Below, piece after piece: positions 1 through 11,093 of a stretch of 64,000 nt of DNA. The position numbers were made by a program, and so were the translations under genes. The stretch lies in NCBI RefSeq assembly GCF_002157875.1, contig NZ_CP021376.1:2312501-2376500 (forward strand), in the 5' to 3' direction. Position 1 is the stretch's first letter, and every line of letters begins with the position of its first letter. The notes below the pieces were generated by a model, which ran no database searches, was not told where the DNA came from, and saw nothing but the letters and a program-made list of their open reading frames with translations. Source of the stretch: Oceanisphaera avium (GTDB taxonomy: Bacteria; Pseudomonadota; Gammaproteobacteria; Enterobacterales; Aeromonadaceae).

Positions 1-772
<772 letters not shown>

Positions 773-882
773 ACAACACCCAAGAAGTGTGAGACCTTGC
801 GCTCAAGAGCAACAAACAAATTATCCAGTTAACGTACTAACAGTACGATAATAAAAACATCAGTCTTCCAGATTACAATTTA

Positions 883-1002
883 TGCCTGGCGGCCATAGCG
901 CTGTGGAACCACCTGACTCCATGCCGAACTCAGTAGTGAAACGCAGCCGCGCCGATGATAGTGTGGCAGATGCCATGTGAAAGTAGGTCACTGCCAGGCG
1001 CC
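883..1002 (+). rRNA. rrf: 5S ribosomal RNA
   Basis: A complete 120-nt 5S gene. It starts TGCCTGGCGGC and ends CTGCCAGGCG, so the two ends pair. The internal CCGAACTCAGTAGTGAAACG block is typical of gammaproteobacterial 5S. It follows the 23S gene after a ~110-nt spacer that holds no tRNA. Confidence 0.97.
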
Positions 1003-1008
1003 AAATTC

Positions 1009-1041
1009 AAAAAGCCCTTCACCAATGTGAAGGGCTTTTTT
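1009..1041. terminator. Bidirectional Rho-independent terminator of the rrn operon
   Basis: A 13-bp stem (AAAAGCCCTTCAC / GTGAAGGGCTTTT) with a CAAT loop and T-runs on both sides. It ends the rRNA operon on the + strand. Read in reverse it can also stop transcription coming from pat. Confidence 0.9.
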
Positions 1042-1132
1042 ATGCCAGTTATAAAGTGCTATATCTCGGTGTCTTGCTGTTAAGCTATCAGAGCCAACCC
1101 GTACATCAGCCGATAGACAGCTCGGTTTTATT

Positions 1133-3814
1133 CTACATATCAGAGCGAGGCGCAGCGTCTGCCAGCTGTAGTTTTAACTCGGCCGCCCCTTCTTCTAAGT
1201 CTATTTTGACCTTAAAGCCAAGCTTACGCGCTAAGGCAATCATGCCGCGATTAGTGGGCATGGTCATACCGCTTAAACTGTGTAAGCCTTTAATAGTGGC
1301 ATAGCGGATCATTTTCTCCATGAGTAAACGGCCTAAACCTTGGCCCTTAAGATCAGAGCGCACTAGAATAGCAAATTCGGCATCTTCGTTATCGGGATCT
1401 GACACCGCCCTGACCACTGCTAAAATTTTTCCATCCTCAGCAATCGCCACAAACGCCATTTCACGGTCATAATCGATTTGCGTCATATGGGCTAACTCTT
1501 CGTGCCCAATAACGATATTGGCAAAAAAGCGCTTATATCTATCTTCTTCAGAGACATTATTCACAAACTCTTTATGCGCCGGTTCATCTTCTGGCAAGAC
1601 GGCACGCATTAAAATAGGGCTGCCATCTTTTAGCGTGGCTCTTTCTTCCCATTCGGTAGGATAAGGCCTAATGGCCAACCTGGCTTGTGCCTCTCCTTCA
1701 AAAGGTTCGAGCTTTAAGCTCACATCTAATGCGATTAATTCTTTGCCGGTCGCTAGTAGAGGATGAATATCTAAATGCGTAATCTCTGGATGATTAATAA
1801 TTAAATGAGATACTTTGGTTAACACCCGACAGACAGCTTCCATATCCAGTGACTGATGAGAGCGGTTAGCCCTTAACTTGCCGGTCTTTAGTGCATGGAT
1901 CACTAAGTAACGCGCTAGGGTCATATTAAGGGGCAGTAGAGAAACGGCTGCTTGTTCTTCACCGTCCCAATCGATACCACCATCACCTAATAAAATAATG
2001 GGACCAAATACTGGATCTGAGCGCACAGCGATATGTAGCTCTTGTGAACCGGCACGCCGCGCCATGGGTTGGACCATCAAGCCGGTTATACGAGAGCCGG
2101 GGTAGGAATGACTAACTCGATCGAAGATGGCGTCTGCCGAATGTGCCACCTCGGCGGCACTGCGCAAGTTAAGCACCACGCCCGATACCTCTGATTTATG
2201 GACGATGTCGGGGGAGCGCAATTTAAGAGCGATAGGATAACCAATTTGCTCGGCGATATGCGCCGCTTCAGTGCTGTCATTGGCAATCCAAGTAGGCAGT
2301 GTTTGTATGCCATAAGCTGCCATTAAGCGGCTCACTTCATGGGTATCGAGTTGATAAATCTGTTGCGAAAATGCTTCTTGAATTAATGACTTTACGGTCT
2401 CTCTGTCGCTTGGCATATCTGAGATAGACTCAGGTGTTTCCATTAACAGTTTTTGGTTGCGTCGATACTCTACTAAGTGCATATAAGCACTAGCAGCACT
2501 CTCTGGCGTGCGATAAGTAGGAAGACCGGCCTCGGTAAAGTAACGTCTTGCTTCAAAAGCACTGGTTTCACCGGACCAATTAGTAAGAATATTAACGCGC
2601 TTAGCGCGCGGATGGGTGTTTAGTAATTGAATAATCCCCTTCGCTACGGCTGAACTAGAAACAGATGCAGAGGGAGCATGCATAATTAAAATAGCGTCGC
2701 AGTCATCGCTATCGAGTAACACTTTTAAGCTATCGAGATAACGATTGATAGGGGCATCGCCCACTATATCGATAGGGTTGTTTTTTGACCATGCAGCGGG
2801 CAGTACTTTGTTTAATTCGACTGTGGTGTGCTCACTTAAGGTAGCGAGTTTACCGCCGCGACTTATTAATGTGTCTATGGCCATAATAGCTGGCCCCCCA
2901 CCATTGGTAAGGATCACTAATCGCTCACCGCGCAAGCTTTGGGCATGGTTCAGCGTTTCTACTGCGGCAAAGAGATCGTGAGTGTCTCGCACTCTTAGCA
3001 TACCTGCGCGACGAATAGCGGCATCGTAGGCGGCGTCCATGCCCACTTTGCCACCCGAGTGCAACTGACTCAGCTCGGCACCTAGGGGAGTGCGGCCGCT
3101 CTTTACCACTAGCACGGCTTTATTACGCGAGGCAGTTCTAGCGGCGGTCATAAATGCGCGCGCATCTTGTACAGCATCCATATATAAAAGAATGGAGTGG
3201 GTGTGGCGATCGCGCGCTAAATAATCGAGCAGTTGAGCAAAGTCGATATCGCAGGCGTCCCCTAGCGATATAAAGTGAGAAAAGCCCACATCATTATGAC
3301 GTGCCCAATCGAGAATAGTGGAGCATACCGCTGCCGACTGAGACACAAAGGCAATGCGCCCCGCCTTAGCTGGAAAAGGAGCAAAGCTAACGTTAAGGCC
3401 TAAGTGGGGTAGGATCACCCCCATACTATTAGGACCTAGCAGGCGCATTTTATGTAAGCGCGCGCTGGCTTTCATCTCAACTAATTGTTCAGCCATAGTG
3501 CCGGCGGCAAGAATAATGACCGCCTTGCAGCCCTTACTTCCTAGTTGCTCAATAATCTCGGGATTTTTTGCCGCAGGCGTACAGACTATGGCTAAGTCGG
3601 GGCTGCGGGGAAGACGGCTAATATTGGGGTAGGCCATCACACCCGCTACGGCTTCGTATTTGGGATTAACGGGCATAATAGGGCCGCTAAAATTGCCGGC
3701 TAGTAAGTTTTTCATTACCAACTTTCCCGCGCCGTTATCGCGATGAGAAGCGCCGATCACCGCTATGCTTGCGGGGCGAAATAACGCATCTAAACCTTGC
3801 AGCGGCATACGCAC
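1133..3814 (-). CDS. pat: Protein lysine acetyltransferase (Pat/PatZ/YfiQ family)
   Basis: 893 aa, close to E. coli PatZ (886 aa). The N-terminal ~460 residues resemble an NDP-forming acyl-CoA synthetase: a CoA-binding Rossmann start (IAVIGASHRDNGAGK, ~17-31) followed by CoA-ligase-like domains. An ATP-grasp-like segment follows at ~480-710. The C-terminal ~170 residues are a GNAT domain with the acetyl-CoA loop KGQGLG near residue 825. Family members acetylate lysines of metabolic enzymes, classically acetyl-CoA synthetase, using acetyl-CoA. The acyl-CoA synthetase part is regulatory in studied homologues. It is a single gene ending toward the 5S gene and shares that terminator. Function is assigned by architecture and length. 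Confidence 0.9.
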   Translation of the reverse strand: MRMPLQGLDALFRPASIAVIGASHRDNGAGKLVMKNLLAGNFSGPIMPVNPKYEAVAGVMAYPNISRLPRSPDLAIVCTPAAKNPEIIEQLGSKGCKAVIILAAGTMAEQLVEMKASARLHKMRLLGPNSMGVILPHLGLNVSFAPFPAKAGRIAFVSQSAAVCSTILDWARHNDVGFSHFISLGDACDIDFAQLLDYLARDRHTHSILLYMDAVQDARAFMTAARTASRNKAVLVVKSGRTPLGAELSQLHSGGKVGMDAAYDAAIRRAGMLRVRDTHDLFAAVETLNHAQSLRGERLVILTNGGGPAIMAIDTLISRGGKLATLSEHTTVELNKVLPAAWSKNNPIDIVGDAPINRYLDSLKVLLDSDDCDAILIMHAPSASVSSSAVAKGIIQLLNTHPRAKRVNILTNWSGETSAFEARRYFTEAGLPTYRTPESAASAYMHLVEYRRNQKLLMETPESISDMPSDRETVKSLIQEAFSQQIYQLDTHEVSRLMAAYGIQTLPTWIANDSTEAAHIAEQIGYPIALKLRSPDIVHKSEVSGVVLNLRSAAEVAHSADAIFDRVSHSYPGSRITGLMVQPMARRAGSQELHIAVRSDPVFGPIILLGDGGIDWDGEEQAAVSLLPLNMTLARYLVIHALKTGKLRANRSHQSLDMEAVCRVLTKVSHLIINHPEITHLDIHPLLATGKELIALDVSLKLEPFEGEAQARLAIRPYPTEWEERATLKDGSPILMRAVLPEDEPAHKEFVNNVSEEDRYKRFFANIVIGHEELAHMTQIDYDREMAFVAIAEDGKILAVVRAVSDPDNEDAEFAILVRSDLKGQGLGRLLMEKMIRYATIKGLHSLSGMTMPTNRGMIALARKLGFKVKIDLEEGAAELKLQLADAAPRSDM

Positions 3815-4021
3815 TCCTTTATGTCGGGGGCAAAATTATGGCAAAATGATATTCACGGCTGCGCACCCTAAAAGCGCAGCGTGCTTTTAATGAGCTTGAA
3901 AGTTGTAGCATAAAACTTGCCACTTAGCTTAGCTTGCACTTAAAGGCGTGAGCAAATAGACATTAAGTACTGGCTCATCTGCTTAATTCTATCTTATGTA
4001 CTTAGCAATCAAGGACACACA

Positions 4022-4912
4022 ATGCCATTTCCTACCATAGAGGACTTCGTGGGTCATACGCCTCTCGTGCGTTTGCAGCGTTTAGCCCGCCATACTAACA
4101 GTCAGGTGCTAGTTAAGTTGGAGGGCAACAATCCCGCAGGCTCGGTGAAAGACAGGCCTGCCCTAAATATGATCATTCAGGCTGAAGCGCGCGGTGAGAT
4201 AACGCCCGGCGATACGCTTATTGAGTCCACGAGCGGTAATACGGGCATTGCGCTGGCGATGGCGGCGGCGATTAAGGGTTATAAAATGATATTAATCATG
4301 CCCGATAATGCCACCGAAGAACGTAAAGCCGCCATGCTCGCCTATGGTGCCGAGCTAATCTTAGTGAGCAAAAAAGCAGGCATGGAAGGCGCACGTGATT
4401 TAGCCGATAAAATGGCTGCTGACGGTAAAGGGGTGATTTTAGATCAATTTAATAACCCTGATAATCCGCAGGCACACTATCTCACTACAGGTCCAGAGAT
4501 TTGGCAGCAAACCCAAGGCACACTTACCCATTTTGTCTCTAGCATGGGGACTACGGGTACTATCATGGGCGTATCTCAGTACTTAAAAGAACAAAATAAC
4601 GCCGTGCAAATTGTCGGCTTACAGCCGTGCGAAGGCAGCAGTATCCCAGGAATTCGCCGCTGGCCAGAAGCTTATTTGCCCGGTATTTTTGAAAAAAGCC
4701 GTGTCGATCAAATATTAGATATCAGTGAAGATGAAGCTACAGCCACTATGCTGCGCTTGGCTCGCGAAGAAGGTATTTTTTGTGGGGTCAGCTCAGGCGG
4801 TGCAGTAGCTGGTGCGCTCAAGCTTGCCGAGCAAGTAGATAATGCCATTATTGTGGCCATTATTTGTGATCGCGGTGATCGCTACTTATCGTCTGGTGTT
4901 TTTAACGGCTAA
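4022..4912 (+). CDS. cysM: Cysteine synthase B (O-acetylserine sulfhydrylase B)
   Basis: 296 aa, a fold-type II PLP enzyme. The PLP lysine is K43 in the NPAGSVKDRPA motif. The substrate/PLP loop ESTSGNTG lies at 67-74 and a GTTGT phosphate-binding loop at about 175. It makes cysteine from O-acetylserine with sulfide or thiosulfate. The short length and the CysM-like C-terminus (RGDRYLSSGVF) favour CysM over CysK. In E. coli cysM ends the cysPUWA operon. Here it is on the opposite strand, converging on cysA with 79 bp between stops. An AAGGA ribosome site precedes the ATG. Confidence 0.95.
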   Translation: MPFPTIEDFVGHTPLVRLQRLARHTNSQVLVKLEGNNPAGSVKDRPALNMIIQAEARGEITPGDTLIESTSGNTGIALAMAAAIKGYKMILIMPDNATEERKAAMLAYGAELILVSKKAGMEGARDLADKMAADGKGVILDQFNNPDNPQAHYLTTGPEIWQQTQGTLTHFVSSMGTTGTIMGVSQYLKEQNNAVQIVGLQPCEGSSIPGIRRWPEAYLPGIFEKSRVDQILDISEDEATATMLRLAREEGIFCGVSSGGAVAGALKLAEQVDNAIIVAIICDRGDRYLSSGVFNG

Positions 4913-4991
4913 AGACGGGCAAGAGTGATTAGGGACTGGAAAGCGTGTTTGCTTATCACCACTCACGCCTCCCTCGTCCTTTTTTGCTCTT

Positions 4992-6083
4992 TTAGGCCGT
5001 TAACGCGATATGGCTATCGGTTAATTGCTGCTCGCCTAAATAGACTCGCCCGCCTTGGCTACCTAAATAAAGCGTTTGACCACGTTGGACATTACTTAAA
5101 TGCTGATGAGGTAGTTGAGCCGTTAATAATTGTCCTGGCCAATCTTTAGGCTCTAACTCTAATTGCACGGCGCTACCTCGTCCGTTCACATCGGTCACCA
5201 ATACCGGCAGCGGATGCTGGGCGTCTGCGTCAGTGGTAAGGCTCACTTCATGAGGGCGTAAATACCAGCAAGCGGCCCCTTGTTTATGGCTAGCTACTGG
5301 TAACTGCAGTGGATAATGACCCACCTTAAAGCGGCTACCATTAAGCTCGCCCTCAATTTTGTTTACTTCCCCGAGAAACTCCAACACAAAACGGCTGGCG
5401 GGTGCTTGCCAGATGGCGTCTGGCGAACCAATTTGCTCCACTTGGCCTTGGCTCATGACCACCACTTGATCAGACACATCCATGGCTTCTTCTTGATCGT
5501 GGGTAACAAACACGCTAGTAAAGTGCAGCTCATCATGTAAGCGGCGTAACCAGCGGCGCAGCTCCTTGCGTACTTGAGCATCTAAGGCGCCAAAGGGCTC
5601 GTCGAGCAATAGCACACTGGGCTCTACGGCTAAAGAGCGTGCTAACGCGACTCGCTGGCGTTGGCCACCTGACAGTTGAGCGGGGAAGCGCTCGGCAACG
5701 TGAGATAACTGGATCATCTCAAGTAGAGCGGTGACTCGGCGCTTAATGTCAGCCGCGCTAGGGCGCTGGCCTTTAGGCATAATAGTAAGGCCAAAGGCGA
5801 TATTGTCGAACACCGTCATATGGCGAAAGAGTGCGTAGTTTTGAAATACAAATCCTACCTTGCGATCTCTGGCATGTAGCTGAGTAACGTCGTTACCGTT
5901 AAAGTGAATTCGTCCCTGATTGGCATGCTCAAGACCGGCAATAATACGCAGCAAAGTGGTTTTGCCTGAGCCAGAAGGACCCAGCAAGCCCACTAACTGC
6001 CCGCTGGGTAAGTCTAGATTAATATTATTTAGCACTTGGTTTTTGCCGAAGGACTTGTGAATACCCTCAATATGAATACTCAT
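4992..6083 (-). CDS. cysA: Sulfate/thiosulfate ABC importer, ATP-binding subunit
   Basis: 363 aa cytoplasmic ATPase. Walker [10 protein letters not shown] (35-43), signature LSGGQRQR and Walker [12 protein letters not shown] are intact. A C-terminal TOBE-like regulatory region follows residue ~240, as in CysA. It powers import of sulfate/thiosulfate through CysT/CysW. It is the last gene of cysP-cysT-cysW-cysA, 6 bp after cysW. No convincing hairpin terminator was seen between it and the convergent cysM. Confidence 0.96.
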   Translation of the reverse strand: MSIHIEGIHKSFGKNQVLNNINLDLPSGQLVGLLGPSGSGKTTLLRIIAGLEHANQGRIHFNGNDVTQLHARDRKVGFVFQNYALFRHMTVFDNIAFGLTIMPKGQRPSAADIKRRVTALLEMIQLSHVAERFPAQLSGGQRQRVALARSLAVEPSVLLLDEPFGALDAQVRKELRRWLRRLHDELHFTSVFVTHDQEEAMDVSDQVVVMSQGQVEQIGSPDAIWQAPASRFVLEFLGEVNKIEGELNGSRFKVGHYPLQLPVASHKQGAACWYLRPHEVSLTTDADAQHPLPVLVTDVNGRGSAVQLELEPKDWPGQLLTAQLPHQHLSNVQRGQTLYLGSQGGRVYLGEQQLTDSHIALTA

Positions 6084-6089
6084 GTTGAC

Positions 6090-6929
6090 TTACTCCTGTG
6101 CTTCAGCGCGTTGCAAGCGCCATTCAAGATAAGATTTAATTAGCAAAGTGAAAATGGCCATCAAGGTTAACAGTGCCGCGGCGGTAAAAGCACCGACTGC
6201 ATTGTAGTCTTGATGTAATAACTCCACATGTAATGACAGCGTATTGGTTTCACCGCGAATACCACCGGAAACCACAGACACGGCACCAAATTCACCCACG
6301 GCGCGGGCGTTGGTTAAAATAACGCCGTACAAGAGTGCCCAGCGGATATTAGGTAAGGTGATTTTGCGAAATAGCTGCCAACCACTAGCACCCAGTAATA
6401 CGGCCGCTTCTTCTGAGTCGGTACCTTGGCTGCTCATAAGCGGTACTAATTCTCGGACCATAAAGGGGCAAGTTACAAACACCGTCACCATGACGATGCC
6501 GGGCCAAGCAAACATGAGCTGCATATCGTAATTGTCGAGCCAGCTACCGATAGGACCATTGACGCCATACATCAGCAGGTACAATAAGCCTGCTACTACA
6601 GGTGACACGGCAAAGGGCACATCAATTAAAGTCAGCAGAAATTGGCGGCCACGAAAGTTAAAGCGGGTCACCAACCAAGCCAGCAAGGTGCCAAACACTA
6701 AGTTAATGGGTACAGTCAGTGCGGCTACCATTAGCGTTAAGCCAATAGCATGTAACATGTCTGGCTCATTTAAGTTCTCAATCACGCCACCGACACCGGC
6801 GGCAAAAGCACCGGCAATAATCGCCAGCAGCGGCACCACTAATAGCAAAATAGACAGCACTGTGCCTATGGTAATTAAACACCAGCGGCCCCAAGGGCGA
6901 GGTTGAGTAATATTAAGAGTGTGCTCCAT
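6090..6929 (-). CDS. cysW: Sulfate/thiosulfate ABC importer, permease CysW
   Basis: 279 aa inner-membrane permease with about six hydrophobic spans. The EAA-type cytoplasmic loop (EEAAVLLGASGWQLFRKITLP, broken here: EEAAVLLGASG then QLFRKITLP) contacts CysA. It forms the channel with CysT. Its ATG overlaps the cysT stop codon by one base (TAATG), implying translational coupling. The C-terminal LEWRLQRAEAQE tail is CysW-like. Confidence 0.95.
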   Translation of the reverse strand: MEHTLNITQPRPWGRWCLITIGTVLSILLLVVPLLAIIAGAFAAGVGGVIENLNEPDMLHAIGLTLMVAALTVPINLVFGTLLAWLVTRFNFRGRQFLLTLIDVPFAVSPVVAGLLYLLMYGVNGPIGSWLDNYDMQLMFAWPGIVMVTVFVTCPFMVRELVPLMSSQGTDSEEAAVLLGASGWQLFRKITLPNIRWALLYGVILTNARAVGEFGAVSVVSGGIRGETNTLSLHVELLHQDYNAVGAFTAAALLTLMAIFTLLIKSYLEWRLQRAEAQE

Positions 6930-7771
6930 TAGCCGTTACCTCGCACGCGACGCATAAAACGACCTTGGATGCCGTTAATTAAAAACAACAACAAGAAAGA
7001 CGCTAATAAGATGACGCTGGCAATGGCACTGGCGCCGGCTAAATCAAATTCTTGGATCTTGATAAAAATCATCAAAGAGGTAACTTCGGTTTGCCAAGGC
7101 ATATTGCCGGCAATAAAAATAACGGCACCAAACTCACCCAAACTACGGGTAAAAGACAGCGCGGTGCCGGTGATCAATGCGGGTTTTAATTCCGGTAGTA
7201 CTACACGGCTAAAAGCTTGCCAAGGGCTTGCGCCTAAGGTTTCAGCCGCTTCTTCATATTCAGGCCCAAGATCTTCTAGTACCGGCTGTACGGTGCGCAC
7301 GACAAAGGGCACGCTGGTAAACACCATGGCCACCACTATGCCCACCCACGTATAAGAGACCTTAATGCCCACATTAGCTAACGCCTCGCCATACCAACCG
7401 TTGGTGGCAAACAGTGAGGCCAAAGTTAAGCCTGCTACTGCCGTGGGTAGAGCAAACGGCAAGTCCATTAAGCCATCTAAAATGGCCCGACCTGGAAAGC
7501 GATAGCGCGTTAAAATCCAAGCCATAAGCAGGCCAAATATCATATTAAATAAGCTAGCAGCGGCAGCGGCGCTGGCGGTCACCTTATAGGTGGTAACCAC
7601 CCTAGGGTCACTAATAATCTGCCAATATTGCTCCCAGCCCATTTGGCTGGTGCTGATCACAAGACCGGTTAACGGCAACAAGATAATCAAGCTCACAAAT
7701 AGCAGGCTAGTGCCCATGCTCAGGGTAAAGCCCGGTAATACTCGCTTTGAAGAACCCAAGAGCGCCATCAT
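6929..7771 (-). CDS. cysT: Sulfate/thiosulfate ABC importer, permease CysT (CysU)
   Basis: 280 aa inner-membrane permease. About six hydrophobic segments and the EAA loop EEAAETLGASPWQAF mark it as the CysW partner in the importer. It starts 3 bp after the cysP stop, so it is co-transcribed and probably translationally coupled. The motif SLGEFGAVIFIAG, common to CysT/CysW and the molybdate permease ModB, is present. Order and similarity give CysT. Confidence 0.95.
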   Translation of the reverse strand: MMALLGSSKRVLPGFTLSMGTSLLFVSLIILLPLTGLVISTSQMGWEQYWQIISDPRVVTTYKVTASAAAAASLFNMIFGLLMAWILTRYRFPGRAILDGLMDLPFALPTAVAGLTLASLFATNGWYGEALANVGIKVSYTWVGIVVAMVFTSVPFVVRTVQPVLEDLGPEYEEAAETLGASPWQAFSRVVLPELKPALITGTALSFTRSLGEFGAVIFIAGNMPWQTEVTSLMIFIKIQEFDLAGASAIASVILLASFLLLFLINGIQGRFMRRVRGNG

Positions 7772-7774
7772 GAC

Positions 7775-8779
7775 TTAGCGTCCTTGAGCCTGAAGCTGGT
7801 CTAGCGTGCCACCGTTAGCAAAGTGATCTTTCATGGCTTGTTCCCAGCTACCGAACACATCTTCTACCTTAAACAGCTCAGTTTCGGGGAACTTATCGGC
7901 AAATTCATTAGCCACGTCTTTATCATTTACGCGATAGTAGTTTTTCGCCAAAATACGCTGTGCTTCGGGGCTATATAAAAACTCTAAGTAAGCTTTAGCT
8001 TCTTTTTCGGTCTTGTTGCGCTTTACGTTCTTATCAATCCAAGTCACCGGGAATTCGGCTAATACATCTACCGGTGGCACTACCACTTGGTAACCATCAG
8101 CGGCATACAAGTCGCGAATATTGTTTACTTCAGACTCAAAAGTGATTAATACGTCACCAATACCACGGTCGATAAAAGTAGTTGTTGCGCCCCGACCGCC
8201 GGTATCAAACACAGCGACTTGCTTGATCAGCTTGCCCATGTGCTCACGAATTTTATCTTGGTCGCCATCAAACTTCTGATGGGCGGCACCCCAAGCAGCA
8301 AGGTAGGTGTAACGCCCGTTGCCTGAGGTTTTTGGATTAGGGAACACTAACTTTACATCTTCACGAGTTAAGTCATCCCACGTTTTAATATTTTTTGGGT
8401 TATCTTTTCGCACTAAGAACGCCATAGTGGAAACATAAGGCGAGCTGTCGTTAGGTAGGCGCGCTTTCCAATCTTCTGGGATTAGTTTGCCTTTTTCATA
8501 GAGTACATCTACGTCTGTGACTTGGTTATAAGTCACGACGTCGGCGCGCAAACCTTGCAAAATCGCCTGAGCTTGGCTGGATGAGCCGGCGTGGCTTTGC
8601 TTAATAGTGAGCTTCTCACCGGTTTTTTCTTCCCAGTGCTTAACGAATACCGGATTAATTTCAGCGAACAGTTCGCGTGCTATGTCATAGCTGCTGTTTA
8701 GCAGTTCTTTAGCCTGCAATGGACCTGCGGTGGTTAAGCCCGCAGTTAACAGCAGAGTTGCGATCAGTGTTTTGCGCAT
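7775..8779 (-). CDS. cysP: Periplasmic thiosulfate/sulfate-binding protein
   Basis: 334 aa secreted solute-binding protein. The chosen ATG at 8779 gives a clean signal peptide ([23 protein letters not shown]) and has GGAG six bases upstream. A longer TTG-started frame to 8791 would overlap that ribosome site and is rejected. [25 protein letters not shown] and [12 protein letters not shown] match CysP more closely than Sbp. It delivers sulfate/thiosulfate to CysTWA and is first in the operon. Expression is expected to need CysB and sulfur limitation, by analogy with enterics. Confidence 0.94.
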   Translation of the reverse strand: MRKTLIATLLLTAGLTTAGPLQAKELLNSSYDIARELFAEINPVFVKHWEEKTGEKLTIKQSHAGSSSQAQAILQGLRADVVTYNQVTDVDVLYEKGKLIPEDWKARLPNDSSPYVSTMAFLVRKDNPKNIKTWDDLTREDVKLVFPNPKTSGNGRYTYLAAWGAAHQKFDGDQDKIREHMGKLIKQVAVFDTGGRGATTTFIDRGIGDVLITFESEVNNIRDLYAADGYQVVVPPVDVLAEFPVTWIDKNVKRNKTEKEAKAYLEFLYSPEAQRILAKNYYRVNDKDVANEFADKFPETELFKVEDVFGSWEQAMKDHFANGGTLDQLQAQGR

Positions 8780-8799
8780 AGTGAACTCCAAAACAAATA

Positions 8800-8890
8800 G
8801 GGTGGATATGCATCTATACTAATAGATCCATAAGTGATTGATAAGTCATTTCATATTCTTTTTAGTTATACATAAGCAGGCGAGAGTATA
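8800..8890 (-). promoter_or_regulatory. Putative cysP operon promoter with AT-rich CysB-type region
   Basis: The minus strand upstream of cysP carries TTATCA, 17 bp, then TAGTAT as a possible -35/-10. Farther upstream is an AT-rich tract with ATAACT/AGTTAT elements resembling degenerate CysB half-sites. This is placement by eye. CysB control is inferred from gene content. Confidence 0.35.
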
Positions 8891-8892
8891 AT

Positions 8893-8932
8893 ACCCCTAC
8901 GCCGTCGTACGTTTACGCCGTACGTGGTAAGT
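8893..8932. repeat. Copy A of a dispersed TACGCCGTACG-type repeat
   Basis: The stretch contains two related units, TACGCCGTCGTACG and TACGCCGTACG, in the spacer between cysP and rnb. Related words occur at about 49053-49117 and 63664-63705, always intergenic. This suggests a small dispersed palindromic repeat family. Confidence 0.45.
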
Positions 8933-8982
8933 GAAACAGAGGGTGTTAGTATTTTACGTGTTGCGCGAGACATAAAGCTTAC

Positions 8983-9013
8983 AAAAAAAAGGCCTGCAAC
9001 TGCAGGCCTTTTA
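8983..9013 (-). terminator. Rho-independent terminator of rnb
   Basis: On the minus strand an AAAGGCCTGCA / TGCAGGCCTTT stem is followed by a run of eight T. It lies 22 bp after the rnb stop codon. Confidence 0.9.
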
Positions 9014-9034
9014 GAGTGGTTTACCTAAGAGCGG

Positions 9035-10999
9035 TTACTGCGAAGCGGCGCTCGCAATGGGTTGTGCAGGTTTAGCAATTAAAGAGCGAGTTTCTTCAAT
9101 GGCTTCGGTAATAATAATTTGTACTACCTGGCCTAGCTCATATAACGGCGCTTTATCTAGATAAACGCGGCCATCATCCCAGCTGCACTCTAAGCGATCG
9201 CGATTGGCTAAAATAAGTGACGAGGGCATAAATACCCCGGCGCCATTTTCATGTAAACGCAAACGCACGCCACCACGACTCACATCTACTACATCCGCAT
9301 CAAAGACTTTACCTTCGGCTACGGCCGGCTTTAAGAAGCGTACATATAACCAATCAGCAATATCGCGCTCGGCACGGCGATGCATACGGCGCTGATCCGA
9401 TAAATGAGTCGCTAGCTCATTGCTAGGTAACAGGTCTTTATGATCTTGGCCTGCCAAGACTGCTTTAATAAGACGATGATTAATAATATCGCCGTATTTG
9501 CGAATAGGTGAGGTCCAAGTAGCGTAGGCATCTAAACCTAAGCCAAAGTGAGCACCTGGATTGGCGCTCATGGCGGCAAAAGATTGGAAGCGACGAGTAC
9601 GGCTATCTAAATAAGAAGTTTCGCGCTCATCTAACCAACGGCGCAAGGCACAAAAACCCGCTAGCGTATTGATAGTGGCGGGGTCAAAAGGGGCATCGTG
9701 TGCGGTTAATAGCTCAGTTAAGCCGTCCATTTTTTCGCTATCAAAGCCGGCATGCACGTTAAAGATACCCGCGCCCACATGCTCGTTTAGCCAGTTACCA
9801 CAGGCTAAGTTGGCAGCAATCATCGACTCTTCTACCATTTGGTTGGCAATACGACGGTAATCCACCAAAATAGCCGTGACATTGCTGTCGGCGTCTAGCG
9901 CAAAGCGAAAATCGGGGCGGTCTTTAAACACGATGGCATGCTTAGCTCGCCAAGCGGCGCGCACTAAAGTAAAGGCATGCATTTGACGGATCTGCTCAGC
10001 AATAACTTCATTAGCTGGCTGCCAGTCGCCTTTTTCTTCAATCCAATCAGACACATTGTCGTAGCTTAAGCGCGCGTGCGAGCGCATAGTCGCGGCAAAA
10101 AATTCTGCTTTATCTGCGACTTTACCTTCATTATCAATAAATAAGCGGGCACAAATAACGGGACGCTCTACGCCCTCTTGTAATGAGCACAGCTCATCAG
10201 ACAAGGTGCGTGGCAACATAGGGATATTACGCCCTGGCAAGTAAGCGGTAAAAGCGCGCTCAGCGGCCACTTTATCCATCACACTGCCTTGGGGTACATA
10301 CGCCGTGGGATCGGCAATGGCCACTAACAGTTCCCAGCCGTCATCAAGCTTTTTAATGCTTAGCGCATCATCCATATCCAGCGTGGATTCGGCGTCTATG
10401 GTGAAAAAGGGGATATCCGTGAGATCACGACGCGCTAAGGTATCGGGCACTTGCTGCCAGTCTTTGCTGTCTTCGGGGGCGACTTTAGACAGATTATTGC
10501 GCGCTAGTACCACCCACCAAGGGGCAATAGGATCATCAACACCGGCAATCACTTCCACTACATTGGCGAAAAAACCATTGCCTTTTAGCGGGTGTGAAGT
10601 CATTTCAGCCAGCACCCAATCGCCTTCTTTTAAGCTTTTTTCATTTAAGCCTTTAACGGTGCGGGCTTTAATGGCTTCGTTCATTAAAGGGTGGTCGGGT
10701 ACCAAGTTTAATCGGTCACGAAACCACTTAACGCGAGCTACAAAGCGGGTTACGCCGGCTTCAATTAGTTTTTCTGGCTCTACCAGCTCGCGCTCATTTT
10801 CGGTGCGTAAAATAGCGGTAATATGATCGCCATGCATGACTTTTTTCATGTGGGGCGGGGGAATAAAGTAACTTTCTTTTTCGCCGACTTCTAAAAAGCC
10901 AAAGCCTTTAGATGTGCCTTTAACGACACCTTCTTTGATAGTAAGGTCGTCACGCATTTGTTGCTTTAGCTGAGCTAATAGGGGGTTATTTTGAAACAT
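9035..10999 (-). CDS. rnb: Exoribonuclease II (RNase II)
   Basis: 654 aa (E. coli 644). Domain order fits RNase II: N-terminal cold-shock OB domains (~1-170), the RNB catalytic domain (~185-530) with the acidic metal-binding cluster in IDAESTLDMDDALS, and a C-terminal S1 domain. It degrades mRNA 3'-to-5' by hydrolysis, stalling at structure. The start MFQNNPLLAQLKQQ matches the family N-terminus, and CAGG precedes the ATG. It is monocistronic with its own terminator. Confidence 0.96.
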   Translation of the reverse strand: MFQNNPLLAQLKQQMRDDLTIKEGVVKGTSKGFGFLEVGEKESYFIPPPHMKKVMHGDHITAILRTENERELVEPEKLIEAGVTRFVARVKWFRDRLNLVPDHPLMNEAIKARTVKGLNEKSLKEGDWVLAEMTSHPLKGNGFFANVVEVIAGVDDPIAPWWVVLARNNLSKVAPEDSKDWQQVPDTLARRDLTDIPFFTIDAESTLDMDDALSIKKLDDGWELLVAIADPTAYVPQGSVMDKVAAERAFTAYLPGRNIPMLPRTLSDELCSLQEGVERPVICARLFIDNEGKVADKAEFFAATMRSHARLSYDNVSDWIEEKGDWQPANEVIAEQIRQMHAFTLVRAAWRAKHAIVFKDRPDFRFALDADSNVTAILVDYRRIANQMVEESMIAANLACGNWLNEHVGAGIFNVHAGFDSEKMDGLTELLTAHDAPFDPATINTLAGFCALRRWLDERETSYLDSRTRRFQSFAAMSANPGAHFGLGLDAYATWTSPIRKYGDIINHRLIKAVLAGQDHKDLLPSNELATHLSDQRRMHRRAERDIADWLYVRFLKPAVAEGKVFDADVVDVSRGGVRLRLHENGAGVFMPSSLILANRDRLECSWDDGRVYLDKAPLYELGQVVQIIITEAIEETRSLIAKPAQPIASAASQ

Positions 11000-11093
11000 A
11001 TATAGAAACCTGTCGAAATATGCAGCTGACTATACGGATTTAGCCCTCATAAGCCAAGCAGAGCGTGAGCGCCAAGTTACGCTAATTGCTGCG

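Noticed and set aside
773..882. tRNA between 23S and 5S
   Set aside because: No cloverleaf or T-loop sequence was found in the spacer.
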